Origin: Macquaria australasica
Taxonomy: Eukaryota; Chordata; Actinopteri; Centrarchiformes; Percichthyidae
Assembly: GCA_005408345.1 (NCBI GenBank)
Contig: SEMN01000176.1
Span: forward strand, 126,501 to 190,500
Length of the DNA: 64,000 nucleotides
Reading direction: 5' to 3'
The first letter of the stretch is position 1. Every line of letters starts with the position of its first letter. A program made the translations under genes and the position numbers. This document shows positions 52,101-61,099 of the stretch, piece by piece. The notes below the pieces were generated by a model. The model made no database searches, was not told the origin of the DNA, and was given only the letters and a program-made list of their open reading frames with translations.

Positions 52101-55100
52101 AGGATGATGCTGTAACATCAGACACTAACGCTTTTTATCAAGGCCTACAGCAGTGGCTATAAATAAAACACACAAAAGCTCTCGTTTGTGCACAGAGGTA
52201 CGATCATGACGCCTCATCACGGGGATGTTTTCTGAATCAGAAATGTCAACTACCATTCAGGATATGTGCATGTGGTATTTTTGACTGCAGTGACCTTCAT
52301 CCCCCTCTGCTAAACAGAGGTGATAAAACATTGCTGATTGTTACACGGGAAAGTATCATTGTCAGGAACTTCAACAACTAGGGTTATTCACGCTGAAAGG
52401 ATATTTATTCAAATTTACAGTTTAAAGAATGTGTTGAGCTCCTGTTTGGGAATAGCTTATTTAAATGCAATTGCAATTTAAATGTTTTTCTGTGAAACTC
52501 CACAGCAGTGGACACACTGTGTGTTACCAGTATTACTTTGTGTCACAAATGGCCTTAGGTGGCAGTGTTAGAGTAAATTGAACACAAGCAGGGAACATAA
52601 TCCCATTATTGGACAGCATTTCTGAACAACATTTCATTAGCCTCATTGGGTCCATGTATCAACAACGTACAGTGACAAATGTCATTAATTATAATGGGTT
52701 ATATAATGAAAAGGTGCCAGCAGCTCATGTTAATGCACAGATAAATAGCAGGAAGGAGGAATGCTTGTGAAAGTCTGTACAAAAATATAAATGAAGTGAA
52801 AATTGGGACTGCCAAGGTCACTTTAGCAACAGCCGGTTTATCAAGACTCCATGTTGAGCTGCATTGTATATTAAACCTCGGCTCTCCTGTGTATTAATAT
52901 TGCTTTTTATGCTTGACAAGTCTGCTTTTAGTGCTTAGGTTGACTTGAAAAATGTAGTTGGATGAAATTAAACATCCACCACTTTGTTGGTAAAAAATAT
53001 TAAAATTCATCACACACACAGGAGGCAAAGGTTAACTGATTAGAAGGCCGTTTTGCAAAATGAATCAGTAACATTCAAAGGCTCCTTTGAGTTTGGATGT
53101 TGTTGTTTTTTAAACAAGGTTTGAGAAATGCCCACTTTCTGATACTTCACAGGTAATTCATAATTCCTTCACGATTTTGTAGGGTATACTTACTATGTAT
53201 GTGGCATTTCTATAGCATAATATTACAACCACAGTCTTGTTACCTGCTATAGCAGGAACATTTGTCTTGATTGCATACTGCTGACCCAAATAGAACTTTA
53301 TAAGCTGGAAAAATTACGTAAAATAATGTCATTATGGGTTAAATGGGTTGTAGTGTCATCTGGTTCAAAACCAACACTCAGGATGTCCACAAGAAGCAAT
53401 GAGCTTCACCCCAATTAAAACATGTCTCCAAGGTCAGTTTTAACTGTTTACTGAAGTGAAGGTAACTGCACAAACATATACTTAAATAGGGTCAAAAAAC
53501 TATGTTGCTCCTTAGACCTTTGTGTCTGCTCTCTCTATGCTATGACGTCATTTATACATCTACGGAAGCGTTACTTAAACAAACTAATTACAAAACAAAT
53601 ATGCAATTCCTTAATGTTGCTGACTAATGTTACTAACAAACTAAAATTGCAAGCTAAATATTTCTTATTCATCAAATTATATTCTTTCATGTTTCTTAAG
53701 ATATGGCTCTTTTCCAGCCCCTAACTGGCTAGGCAGGAAGCATACCAATTACTAAACTTAAACTTTCAAACAGGGCTAAACAACTTAAGAACTTGTTCTA
53801 TTGTCTTTAGTGGAACTCCTTTCTTTGCTTTCCCAGGGGGAGACCACCACACTGCTTCATGACGCAGACAGAGCTTTGAGACCGGTCTCACTAGGACACT
53901 GGTCTTCGTCTGCACACAGACGCTGTGTACAGCACCTTTGGCATCTGGCATAGTTTTGAGAACTCTTCCCTTCATCCAGGAATTCCGAGGAGCTGACTTG
54001 TCCACAATTAAGACAATGCCGATATGTCGAGAAGTATGAAAGTGCCCGAAGTGGAACGTGCAGTTGGTGTCTGCAAGAAAGTGGTGAGTTCTTTCTCCAA
54101 ATCTTGGAAAAGAAAGCGTGAACTGGCCACTGATCAGGCAGAGCTGGGCTTGCCTGCTCACCAGCTCATAACAGAGACTCCCACCAGATGGGGCTCTCGA
54201 CAACATATGATTGAAAGGGTCCTTGAGCAGGAGAAAGCTCTAACACAAGTCCTTCCAGCTGACAGAAAGACCAGGCATCTGATCCCAACGTGGCAGAGCG
54301 TGAACGTTCTCCAATCTGTGAACAAGGCATTGAGCCCTCTCGTTGACTTCACAGACACCTTGTCTGGGGAGCAGAACGTGAGCGTTTCATACTTAAAACC
54401 TGTGCTCCATCTTTTCAATGAGCAGGTTCTTAAGCTACAGGATGATGACACACAGCTCACCAACGACATCAAAGCAAACATTCTTGAGTACCTGAATGAA
54501 AAACATGCTGAACCCTTCACCCAGGAGCTGCTCGATATGGCTTCCCTTCTTGACCCTCACCTTAAAACCACATACATGAAGGCAGAGAGGGTGTATTGCA
54601 TCAAGTCCTAAGCTGCTGCACAGATGGAGAGCCTGGTGGCTGAACAGGCAAAGTCTGCAAAGGGAGTCTCCATTCCACCAGCTGAAGCTGTCACAGATAA
54701 GCCAGAGTTTCCTGCTAAGAAGAAGAGGAGTTTGGGCAGCTTCTTCAAAATTGCATCACGCCAAGGCCAAGCAGTCCCTCAATCAGACAGCGAGTCCATT
54801 GAACTGGAGCTTACCAGCTATCTCAGCAGTGGAGGCTGATGGTGAGACCAACCCCACTGAAATGGAGGACGGTGGAATGGTATTTGTGCATCCCAGCCGC
54901 AAGTGCGCCATCAGAGCGGGCTTTTAGCACAAGTGGGAACATTATCACATGCTGCAGATCAGCGCTGAAACCTGAGAAAGTTGACCAGCTTGTATTACAT
55001 GCTCACAACCTGTAATTGCTTTTAATTGAGAAGACAATCGTCAGGGAAAGTTTATAATCATAGTGGTCAACACATCACTCAGGGTAACCCCCCCCCCAGC

Positions 55101-58063
55101 CTGTGAAATAATGTAGAATTATTGTGACGTTTGTAGGTTTGGTTGATCAGATTGAGTGTTTTATGTTTACTTTTACTATTCCACACTGAAGCTAGATTTA
55201 CATGATTACCAGACAGTGTATATCCTCTAAGACACAAATTTGTGTGAATATATTGCACTGACTGGTATTTTGCACCTGTATGCTCTATAAAGAGCGCCAA
55301 ACACAGGACTTTCACCCAGGAGAGTGTAAAACCAAAAGTCAGCGTTGACTTATTTATAAGCAAGTTAAGTTACGTGTGTAAATTAAGTTACCTACCTTAA
55401 CTTATGTACAGTAACTAACGTTTATTTTTCCATTTTCAGCTTCTTGTTTAAAAGAACAACATCACATGTACATTTACTGTTGTTTTCTATGCATCTAGTC
55501 AGTCTAGTCCCAGTACTGTCTAGCTGTAAGAACAGAAAAAGAGTAACTGACTATATACATGACAAGTAAATGTGTAATAAATGCAGATTTTAAGGTTGTG
55601 TGTCCTGTAAAATATTCAAGTGACAAAGTTAATATGGACTTGAAGCTAAAAAAGAAAACAGGAGGAAGCAACAGCTCTGAGAAAAATAAAAAATAGCTGC
55701 TCCCTGGTACTTGAGAGTACAAATCCCCTGATAATGTCTATATCAGAGGATAACAACAAGTGGAAATAGAAACAGGACATCAAAAAACAATAGTTGTAGG
55801 GGTTGGATATGCAGGATATTCATAAAACTATAAAGCAGGATCACGGATTAAACAGTATCTGTTTTGGTATTACGGATGATGATCAGGGGGTCGTAGTCAG
55901 AAAGAGAAAGAGATCACTTCAGTGGCTGCCAAAGCCAACCACGCGGCCTTGGTGAGAGTATGAGTAATCCTCTAAAGTGTGTCCACAGTCTTCCTCATGC
56001 AACCAGGAGTAAAAAAAAATCAGTATATTTAGCCGCAGCAGGAAAAGACTTATATACTGACAGTATTTTACATCATGATACATTGTTATATTTTCACCAG
56101 ATGTGTTGAATACATTCTGTGATCATCTTATCTCCACTATACTGCTGCTGTTCCCACCTGTCACCACTAGAGGCCAACAAAGCTCAGAGCTTCCTTAGTT
56201 CATCTGTAATTACTGGGTGTAGCAAGGGGACAGCTCACCTCCAGGTCGGGGTAGCTGAGTACCACGAGCTGGGCGCAGGCGTTTACGTCGTCCCCTTTGA
56301 TGAAGGAGAGGTCCACTCCTCCGACTCTCTCCAGGCCCGAGAAGTCTGGATTCCTCTGCCAGTCCTCGGTGTCGTCCTCCACCACCTGCTGTCTGAGACG
56401 AGCCTGCTCACTGCACAGAGGACCAACTACTGAGTCGAACAGTGCAATCACAGGACACAAGCAGGGACAAAAACTCACACGAGGAATAATTCATGCCAGA
56501 AGAAAACACCTAATCAAAATGTACAATCTGTAATCCAAACGCAAACAAAGGGGTTGCCCCCACCAAAAAAAACTAATTAAAAACTTAACACAAGATTGGC
56601 AACTGCTATCACTCACATGGTGACTGACATGTATTTCATTATATGGGCTTAAGTTAGACAACAACTAAATCAAAGCTTTACGTGTTTTATAATACTGCTA
56701 AAGCTTAGTTTACATTAGTAATATTGTTAAAAGAATAAATAAATGTTGTGGTTTTGCTAAATACTCAGGAAATGTTATAGAGTTTGGTTGGTGGCTTTCT
56801 TAGGTGCGCGGGCACTTCAGTATTTCTAAAATCCTGGCTACGTCCCTGATGTCAGACTACAGAGTGGGGTTGTTCTCAAAAAGTGCCCCAATAGTTACTA
56901 AGCATTTCTAGGGCTGCAACTAAGGATTATTTTCATTATTGATTCACCTGCTGATCATTTTTTCAATTAATCATTTTGCCTATAAAATGTCAGAAAATAG
57001 TGAAAAATAATGAAAAATGTTTATTATAATTTACCATATCCTAACTTGACTTATTCAAATTGCTTGTTTTATCTGACCAGCAGTCCAAAACTGAAAAGTA
57101 TTCCATTTGAGAAGCTGGAACCAGCAACCTTTTGGCATTTTTGCTTAAAAAAATGACTCAGATTCATTTTCTGTCAGTGAACTGAAGATGAATCAACGAA
57201 TGGTTTCCGCTCTAGTTCACTCCCCTGTGCCCTTTGACCAAAATCCCTTTAATCTTTCTGCCTGGAAAACAGAGAATTTTAGCATACACAACTGTTGTGT
57301 TGTTATTGTCTCCCTCCCATTAAATAAACCTGCCTTTCTTTGGCATCCAATTCGTTTACACACATACTGTACATCCTTGTTGCATGTCCTGCACCAATAT
57401 TGTGTTTCAACAGGAAATATCAAATTTCTAAGACAAGTCGACCAGAATGCAGTTTCTAGGGCTGTAACTAATGATTCCTTTCATTATCAATTATTCTTCT
57501 GATTCTCCATTAGTAGATTAATCATTTTGTCTATCAAATGTCAGAAAGGTGACGTTATAAGTGTTTCGTTTTGTCCAGCCAACAATCCAAAACCTAAAGA
57601 TATTTAATTTACAACGATACAAAACAGAGAAACACAACAAAGCGGCAAACAGAGAATGTTTTTTGTTTTTGCATGATTAATTGTTCCAGCTTTAACAGGT
57701 TCATGGTGAATTTAAAACCTTTTTCCTATTCCCTAATTTGTACAATTTCATCTGCAGAGAACTGACGCCCCTCTATTTTGAGACCAGGGATTGTGGACTA
57801 GAGGTTGTAGGTGGTGGTTACAAGAACAGGTTTAGACAACCTGTGGCCTGCCCTTCTACCCAGGGCTTTGCACGCGTCAGCACATTGTGGAGCACTTTGT
57901 TTGCTTTACCAAGCTCCAACTTCAGGTAAGCCAATGATAACAAGTAGCTACACTGTGTGTCCTTTATGCAGGGTCCTGTATATAGCTCAGGCATATAAAT
58001 GTAAGAACAGCACTCTGACCTCTCCCACTGCTCGACCAAATCTGCTGCAGGAGGAGCGAACAT
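40880..58063 (-). CDS. endov: endonuclease V, inosine-specific nuclease (7 clear exons plus 1 putative)
   Basis: Endonuclease V cleaves nucleic acid next to deoxyinosine or inosine. The vertebrate enzyme acts mainly as an inosine-specific RNase on A-to-I edited RNA in cytoplasm and nucleolus (family knowledge). I joined the exons by hand at GT-AG sites: 58063-58020, 56410-56239, 50788-50654, 48372-48333, 48057-47945, 41475-41407 and 41212-41084. They give 702 nt, or 234 codons in one frame. Visible motifs are GGVD (metal ligand Asp48), PYIAG (strand-separating wedge, 86-90), FLAFRE (Glu96), VDGNG (Asp122), GVAKN (Lys151) and SVGH (His209). All family active-site positions I know are present, so the core looks functional. 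A terminal exon at 41020-40880 would add 46 residues for 280 in total, against about 282 in human. That end is less certain because the usual Ala-Asp-Ile segment after the 'PEPxRQ' motif is not recognisable. The gene spans 17 kb, and intron 2 (5.4 kb) and intron 5 (6.5 kb) are swollen by mobile elements. Confidence 0.96.
41048..41082. repeat. (GT)n/(CA)n microsatellite at the endov exon 7 donor
   Basis: About 16 GT units with one T interruption on the plus strand. Read on the gene strand it is GTACACACAC..., so the repeat starts at intron position +3 to +4. Confidence 0.95.
41084..41212 (-). CDS. endov: endov exon 7 (SVGH, PEPIRQ)
   Basis: 129 nt, residues 192-234. It contains 'VYVSVGHKISVDTAVRL' with His209 and ends 'CCRYRVPEPIRQ', the most conserved C-terminal signature of the family. 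The acceptor is TGTCCAG. The donor CAG|GTACAC merges at once into a CA-repeat microsatellite. The frame stays open through the repeat into the downstream segment. Confidence 0.96.
41407..41475 (-). CDS. endov: endov exon 6
   Basis: 69 nt, residues 169-191, phase 0 on both sides. It contains 'GGDSFPLTAASGKVLGK', matching the family's Gly-Asp-Ser-Phe-Pro-Leu segment. The acceptor is CCTCCGCAG. The donor AAG|GTGTGC is comparatively weak. Confidence 0.94.
41476..43312. other. endov intron 5, 3' part
   Basis: No exon is seen. 42,375-42,655 is a strongly purine-rich (GA) tract. A short GT run lies at 41,846-41,864. The minus-strand frames over the tract are low-complexity. Confidence 0.45.
43313..43819. 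mobile_element. TIR MITE in endov intron 5
   Basis: The left end CCCGTTTTCCACCAACATGG and the right end (reverse complement CCCTCTTTCCATCAAACTAG) form imperfect inverted termini. Subterminal GGTTC/GAACC words mirror each other (CCGGTTCAAG near 43,347; GGAACCGGTTCAAG near 43,778). About 507 bp with no transposase frame. Confidence 0.7.
44160..44735 (+). repeat. dispersed repeat family D, tandem partial copies
   Basis: The block CTCACTCTCAGAAAGAAA followed by a TAAGC word occurs at 44,460 and again near 44,667. GCTTAGCATAAAGACAGGAAG at 44,194 has an inverted counterpart near 44,371. This indicates at least two copies joined, one end inverted. Confidence 0.55.
45050..45800. other. possible conserved non-coding block in endov intron 5
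   Basis: 750 bp of complex, low-repeat sequence with TAATTGAG, CTAATTTACTGAAATT and CTAATTGAGTTAGC homeodomain-like cores and no coding frame. It differs clearly from the repeats around it. Function is inference. Confidence 0.25.
46090..46560. repeat. GC-rich island, probable unclassified repeat
   Basis: About 470 bp clearly richer in GC and CpG than the intron around it. It reads on the minus strand as fragmented frames (46,181-46,550) without a known domain. It may be the 5' part of a non-LTR element. Not classified. Confidence 0.35.
47030..47061. repeat. (CA)n microsatellite
   Basis: 16 uninterrupted CA units in endov intron 5. Confidence 0.95.
47436..47930. mobile_element. TIR MITE at the endov exon 5 donor
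   Basis: The termini CTTTGTTCAGACTGC and (reverse complement of the right end) CATTGTTCAGACTGC form TIRs. The 495-bp body has no coding frame. TCTAAG occurs at 47430-47435 and 47931-47936, the expected target duplication. The right copy of TCTAAG ends 8 nt before the endov exon 5 donor (GT at 47944-47943). Confidence 0.8.
47945..48057 (-). CDS. endov: endov exon 5 (GVAKN)
   Basis: 113 nt, residues 131-168. It encodes 'FGLACHLGVLSGLPCVGVAK' and a Gln-ended tail. The acceptor CCCTGCAG|AG makes residue 131 Glu where mammals have Gly; bacterial homologues vary here. The donor CAG|GTGAGA is followed within 14 nt by a transposable element (47436-47930). Confidence 0.96.
48333..48372 (-). CDS. endov: endov exon 4 (VDGNG metal-binding loop)
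   Basis: A 40-nt exon encoding VVFVDGNGVFHYR plus the first base of the next codon. The acceptor is CTGAACAG and the donor is AGAG|GTAAGT, a perfect consensus. Asp122 is the third metal-binding carboxylate. It is far too short to be found by open-frame searches and was placed by homology and splice sites. Confidence 0.95.
48373..50653. other. endov intron 3
   Basis: Contains (GT)n at 49,063-49,080 and 49,094-49,128, a weak family A relative at 49,500-49,640 and a family D copy at 49,795-50,245. No additional exon seen. Confidence 0.55.
49795..50245 (+). repeat. dispersed repeat family D, long copy
   Basis: Begins AACATTTTGGGAAATAGCTTAGCATAAAGACTGGA-like and ends CTCACTCTCAGAAAGAAGGC with CAAAACATTGAACTATTCG. 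These are the same landmarks as at 44,160-44,735. Confidence 0.55.
50654..50788 (-). CDS. endov: endov exon 3 (PYIAG wedge and catalytic Glu)
   Basis: 135 nt, residues 73-117, phase 0 on both sides. The acceptor is TTTACCAG and the donor is CAG|GTCAGC. It contains the wedge 'APYIAGFLAFRE' with Glu96. In the bacterial enzymes the wedge tyrosine inserts at the lesion. Confidence 0.97.
50789..53765. other. endov intron 2, 3' part; possible conserved block
   Basis: No exon is seen. 52,540-52,950 is complex low-repeat sequence with words such as GTCATTAATTATAATGG and TAATGCACAGATAAATAGC, suggestive of a conserved regulatory element (inference). Confidence 0.3.
53766..54029 (-). pseudogene. BEL/Pao retrotransposon polyprotein tail
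   Basis: The minus-strand frame reads VLIVDKSAPRNSW, GRVLKTMPDAKG, VQTKTSVLVRPVSKLCL and RHEA. This is the order of the C-terminal domain that follows integrase in BEL/Pao polyproteins. About 60 recognisable residues remain and the rest of the element is absent. It lies in endov intron 2 in the gene's sense direction and stops within a base or two of the hAT relic. Confidence 0.8.
54030..55017 (+). pseudogene. hAT (ZBED-like) transposase relic
   Basis: The plus-strand frame from 54,030 has EVERAVGVCKKVVSSFSKSW, TPTRWGSRQHMIERVL, LDPHLKT and other hAT transposase landmarks. It covers the second half of the RNase-H-like core and the helical insert. A TAA at 54,609-54,611 interrupts an otherwise continuous frame that goes on in phase (QMESLVAEQ) to 54,839. 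After two frame changes and a short deletion the C-terminal dimerisation motif follows (SERAFSTSGNII, then KPEKVDQLVL, ending HNL-stop at 55,015-55,017). The N-terminal BED finger and first catalytic region are missing. It is antisense to endov, in intron 2. Confidence 0.88.
55018..56238. other. endov intron 2, 5' part
   Basis: No exon is seen. A run of nine C lies near 55,090. No clean hAT terminus was recognised after the transposase end. Confidence 0.35.
56239..56410 (-). CDS. endov: endov exon 2 (first catalytic Asp)
   Basis: 172 nt, residues 15-72. The acceptor is CTCTGTGCAG and the donor is GAG|GTGAGC. It contains 'DWQRNPDFSGLERVGGVDLS' with metal-binding Asp48, then 'ACAQLVVLSYPDLE'. 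It is very similar to vertebrate ENDOV over its whole length. Confidence 0.97.
56909..57180 (+). repeat. dispersed repeat family C, copy in endov intron 1
   Basis: Begins CTAGGGCTGCAACTAAGG, has ATTTTTTCAATTAATCATTT, AAAATGTCAGAAAATAGTG and a CAGTCCAAAACTGAAAAG landmark in order. Confidence 0.8.
57457..57700 (+). repeat. dispersed repeat family C, second copy in intron 1
   Basis: Begins CTAGGGCTGTAACTAATG, has AGTAGATTAATCATTTTGTC, CAAATGTCAGAAAGGTGACG and AATCCAAAACCTAAAGATAT. Same orientation as the copy 550 bp away. Confidence 0.8.
58020..58063 (-). CDS. endov: endov exon 1 (start codon)
   Basis: The ATG at 58063-58061 opens the peptide MFAPPAADLVEQWE. It ends with AG of a split Ser codon before a GTCAGA donor. 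'LVEQWE' followed by exon 2 'SEQARL' matches the family N-terminus (human has a Trp-Lys-Arg-Glu-Gln-Ala-Arg-Leu stretch). The ATG was chosen because it is the only one joining in frame to exon 2 and it gives the usual short N-terminus. The open frame continues upstream past it (another ATG near 58,126), so a longer N-terminus cannot be excluded. Confidence 0.85.
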
Positions 58064-58260
58064 CTGTATCGGCCCGGTGAAGAGGACACACTCAGCTGCA
58101 AAAGGACGTTCAACAAGGAAAATCAACTGACAGCAGCAACGTCAACAGCAGCGTCCCTGTTTTGCTTCCGTGTAGTGGCGTCATTGTGAGGGCGTAGCCT
58201 GCGTCTGGCGTCGGTGTGGTGTTATGTGGGTAGATCCTGCCATCTAGTGGCTTAAAGGGC
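58064..58260 (-). promoter_or_regulatory. endov: endov 5' UTR and probable TATA-less promoter
   Basis: This is the sequence immediately upstream of the endov ATG. It is relatively CpG-rich for the neighbourhood and has an ETS-type CGGAAGC on the minus strand (58164-58170) and an ATGACGCC half-CRE-like motif just beyond. No TATA box is seen at a fitting distance. A CCTTTTGCAG acceptor-like site lies inside the presumed 5' UTR, so a 5' UTR intron is possible. The start site is not determined. Confidence 0.4.
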
Positions 58261-59060
58261 AAATTACACTTTATGCAACATTTTGTTTACCGACACTGCA
58301 GCTCGATGCACCCCTGGTATAAAAGCACAGTGTTTTGAAAATGTAACATTATCCAGCAATTACTTTAGTTATTACATCTTAATGGACTAGGCAGCTAACA
58401 TTGACTGTGATAATTCCAGGACAGGAAATAGCTTCTGTTACTCACTAGATCTGGGAAAATCCTGTCACAGCTTCCAGCATTAAGAAAGGCAAAAAAAGTA
58501 TGATGAGAACAGAGGTTGAGAGAATAGAGAGTGGTCTGATACCAACATGCACACTGATGACAGCAATTTTAAGGTGAAGAGAAAGTCCTACCAAGACTCC
58601 AAAAAGTGGACTGGTTTGTGATATTGAAAAAAGAACAAAGTGACATGACATAGTGACCACAAACATACAGAGACCGAGATTTACTCTGGTTCAGCAAAGA
58701 TATGTCATGTCACATTTGACTTCATATACATATACTACATATACAACCCCAACTGATAATCTGCAAACTTTACAGGAAGGAAAGACCAGCCGATAGAGCT
58801 GAATATCAAAATGTATGTTTTCTAAAAAGGAGGGTGAGTGATCCATTAGATTAGCAAGGCTCGTAGAAGGGCAGGTATGCTGAGAAAAATAAAGACTGGA
58901 AAAACACTGGAAGACAGGAATTCTGCATGGATTGAGACCAGCATGTCCACTGATGAGAATAATCCATGAGAGAAAAGAGATACTGGAAATGCTTGATGCA
59001 CCAAGGTCTTTTAAAAGTAAGACATAGACCGGAAAACAAATAGCACAATGTGGTGTTTCA
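58261..59060. other. intergenic, nothing recognised
   Basis: Lies between the endov promoter and a SINE. No gene or assignable element is seen. Confidence 0.4.
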
Positions 59061-59208
59061 GCTGGGGTTGCCTGGGTAGCCTAATGGCCAAGGTGCATAC
59101 CACATAACCACAATGTCCTTGGTTTGATTCCAGCTGAGGACATGTCTTTCGCCCCACATTTCCAGCCCATCTTTACACTACTAAATAAAGGCAAAACTGC
59201 TGAAAAAT
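59061..59208 (+). mobile_element. tRNA-derived SINE
   Basis: The head has an A-box-like TAGCCTAATGGCC and a B box GGTTTGATTCC (59,121-59,131). The tail has CTAAATAAAGGCAAAACTGC, the AATAAAGGCAAAA landmark of a well-known percomorph SINE. It is oriented head to tail on the plus strand. RNA polymerase III boxes are degenerate, so it is an old copy. Confidence 0.75.
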
Positions 59209-59224
59209 CAATTATACAAATCCT

Positions 59225-59610
59225 GAAATATTCCTGTGAAATATGCCTCAGGGCTTCATTATTAGCCCTCTGCTCTTCCTTTTATTTCACCTCTTGGCCA
59301 AATTATATGAAGTCATGGAATAAATTTCTACTGCCACGCAGATGATACTCAGCCGTATGTGCCTGTAAGGGCAGATAATCATCGCACCAGTATTAGGAAG
59401 TCAGAGCCTAGCCTGACCGGATGTCGCATAACTTCCTACACCTAAATTCTGAAAGTGAGATGCTGTGTCATTGGCACTGCTCCACAGACATCCTTTTAAT
59501 CAGATAAATGCATTTCTTCACAACCAAGTGATCTCGCAATTTTCAATACCCAAGAATCTTGGTTTTACTTTTGTCCCTTCTCTATGCTTTGATCTACACC
59601 TTAGAAAGTC
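59225..59610 (+). pseudogene. CR1/L2-like LINE reverse transcriptase relic
   Basis: Across shifting frames the sequence reads PQGFIISPLLFLL, then a YADDTQ-like catalytic box at about 59,333-59,360, then SHNFLHLNSES, HWHC and, near 59,552, a KNLGFTF segment. This is the order of the palm and following region of CR1/L2-type LINE reverse transcriptases. Many frameshifts mean it is dead. Confidence 0.7.
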
Positions 59611-61099
59611 AACAGCGCTGCTTTTTTCCCTACATACAGTAACACTGACTTGACCTCACCCACAGTAATTTAGAATGAGGAGAATCAGGTCAGTGGGGAC
59701 AGATTATCATTATTGAAGTCACTGATGCAGCAAACATGAAACCCATTTTCATGATTCTCATTCATTAACAAGTCATTAAAAAGTGAACGCAGCGGCAGAG
59801 TAGGGATTTAAATCTCTAAAACAATGTGGACAGTAAAACATAAAAAAATTCTTCCAAGTTTGGTAATAGATGCATTTTCAAATTCATGGTCTCAGTTATT
59901 TCAAAGTTAACTGTGGGTCCAGGTCATTCATCCCATAAGCAAAACTAGCAAACACATGGAAAACAAAGAATGTGACACAAGAGCATGTATTTTCCCCATA
60001 ATTCAAGTTTAATGTTTTCAAAAAATGTAAAGGCGCCATATTCTCATTAATTCAAACATGTACTTTTTACATAATTCCTCACATCAAGGTAAAGAGAAGA
60101 TATGCAACAATGTCAGAAAAGGAAGCAGAGACAAACAAATGTGTTTAACAGTCGAGACATACAGTTATAGCCCTCATTTGTCAATGAGATCTTGATGAAA
60201 AGTGCACACACTGTAAGAGCTAAAGTCAGGAGACAGCAGACCGTGGGATTTTTTCTGGTATTTATAAGACTGAATTTAAACGGAAAGGAAACAAAAACGT
60301 CTGATCCGAGTACACTTCTTTAAGCCTATGGCTTCAATCCAGGTCCACTCTGTTTTCTAAGATATACACAATGAAAAGTGTTTGAAAACCAAAACAGCAA
60401 AACTGGAGTGTACAAGTGACGAAGAGTAGATAAAGAGACAAAAGGAAGTGTGAAAGAAAATCACAAAAGTAAGTGTGAGAGTAGTTAGGTCTGGAACTGA
60501 TCATCAGTTGAACCATTAGATGGAAATCTCCTGAAGGAATAACCAGGTGAAGGAAAGTTAGTCGTGTGGTTCTAGGCATGCTTCAGAAAGTGAGAAGAGG
60601 CCGAGTTAGAGAAACACTTGCCGTGAGGGGCAGAGAGTGTGTTTACACACACACTTACAGACATATCTTTTACCCCACTGTTTCTAACATTCATTCTTTT
60701 ACAACTATCACACACACTTAATAGCCCACAATCTGAGGAGGTCCTTTTTCTCAGTAAAGCATTTCATGTTATTGCAGTTAATGACATATAGTTACCACAA
60801 GTTAACCCTTGACCTTTCATTAATAGTTAAAAACAAGCAGTTTCATGTATTAAAAACAGACAGGGCCAGTATTTTCAGGAGTCCGATTCCCATATAAGAA
60901 AGTCTCTGTTTCATCTGGTTTTTTTTTCTTTTTGCTGTCAGCTGCACTCGGTAACCATGGCAACAGCAATGACTCTTGGCAACGGTGATCATTTCTGCCC
61001 TCTACAGGGGTCAGATCTACGTGAAGTCATCAGTGTTTATCAACCAAATAAACTGTATTAAAAAACTGTTGCATGATGTGTTGCATTTAGAAATGTTTG
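59611..61099. other. intergenic, nothing recognised
   Basis: AT-rich, no gene or assignable repeat. It may include the distal 3' UTR of the unidentified minus-strand gene. Confidence 0.35.

Noticed and set aside
54158..54520. Minus-strand frame of 120 codons
   Set aside because: Antisense shadow of the hAT transposase relic.
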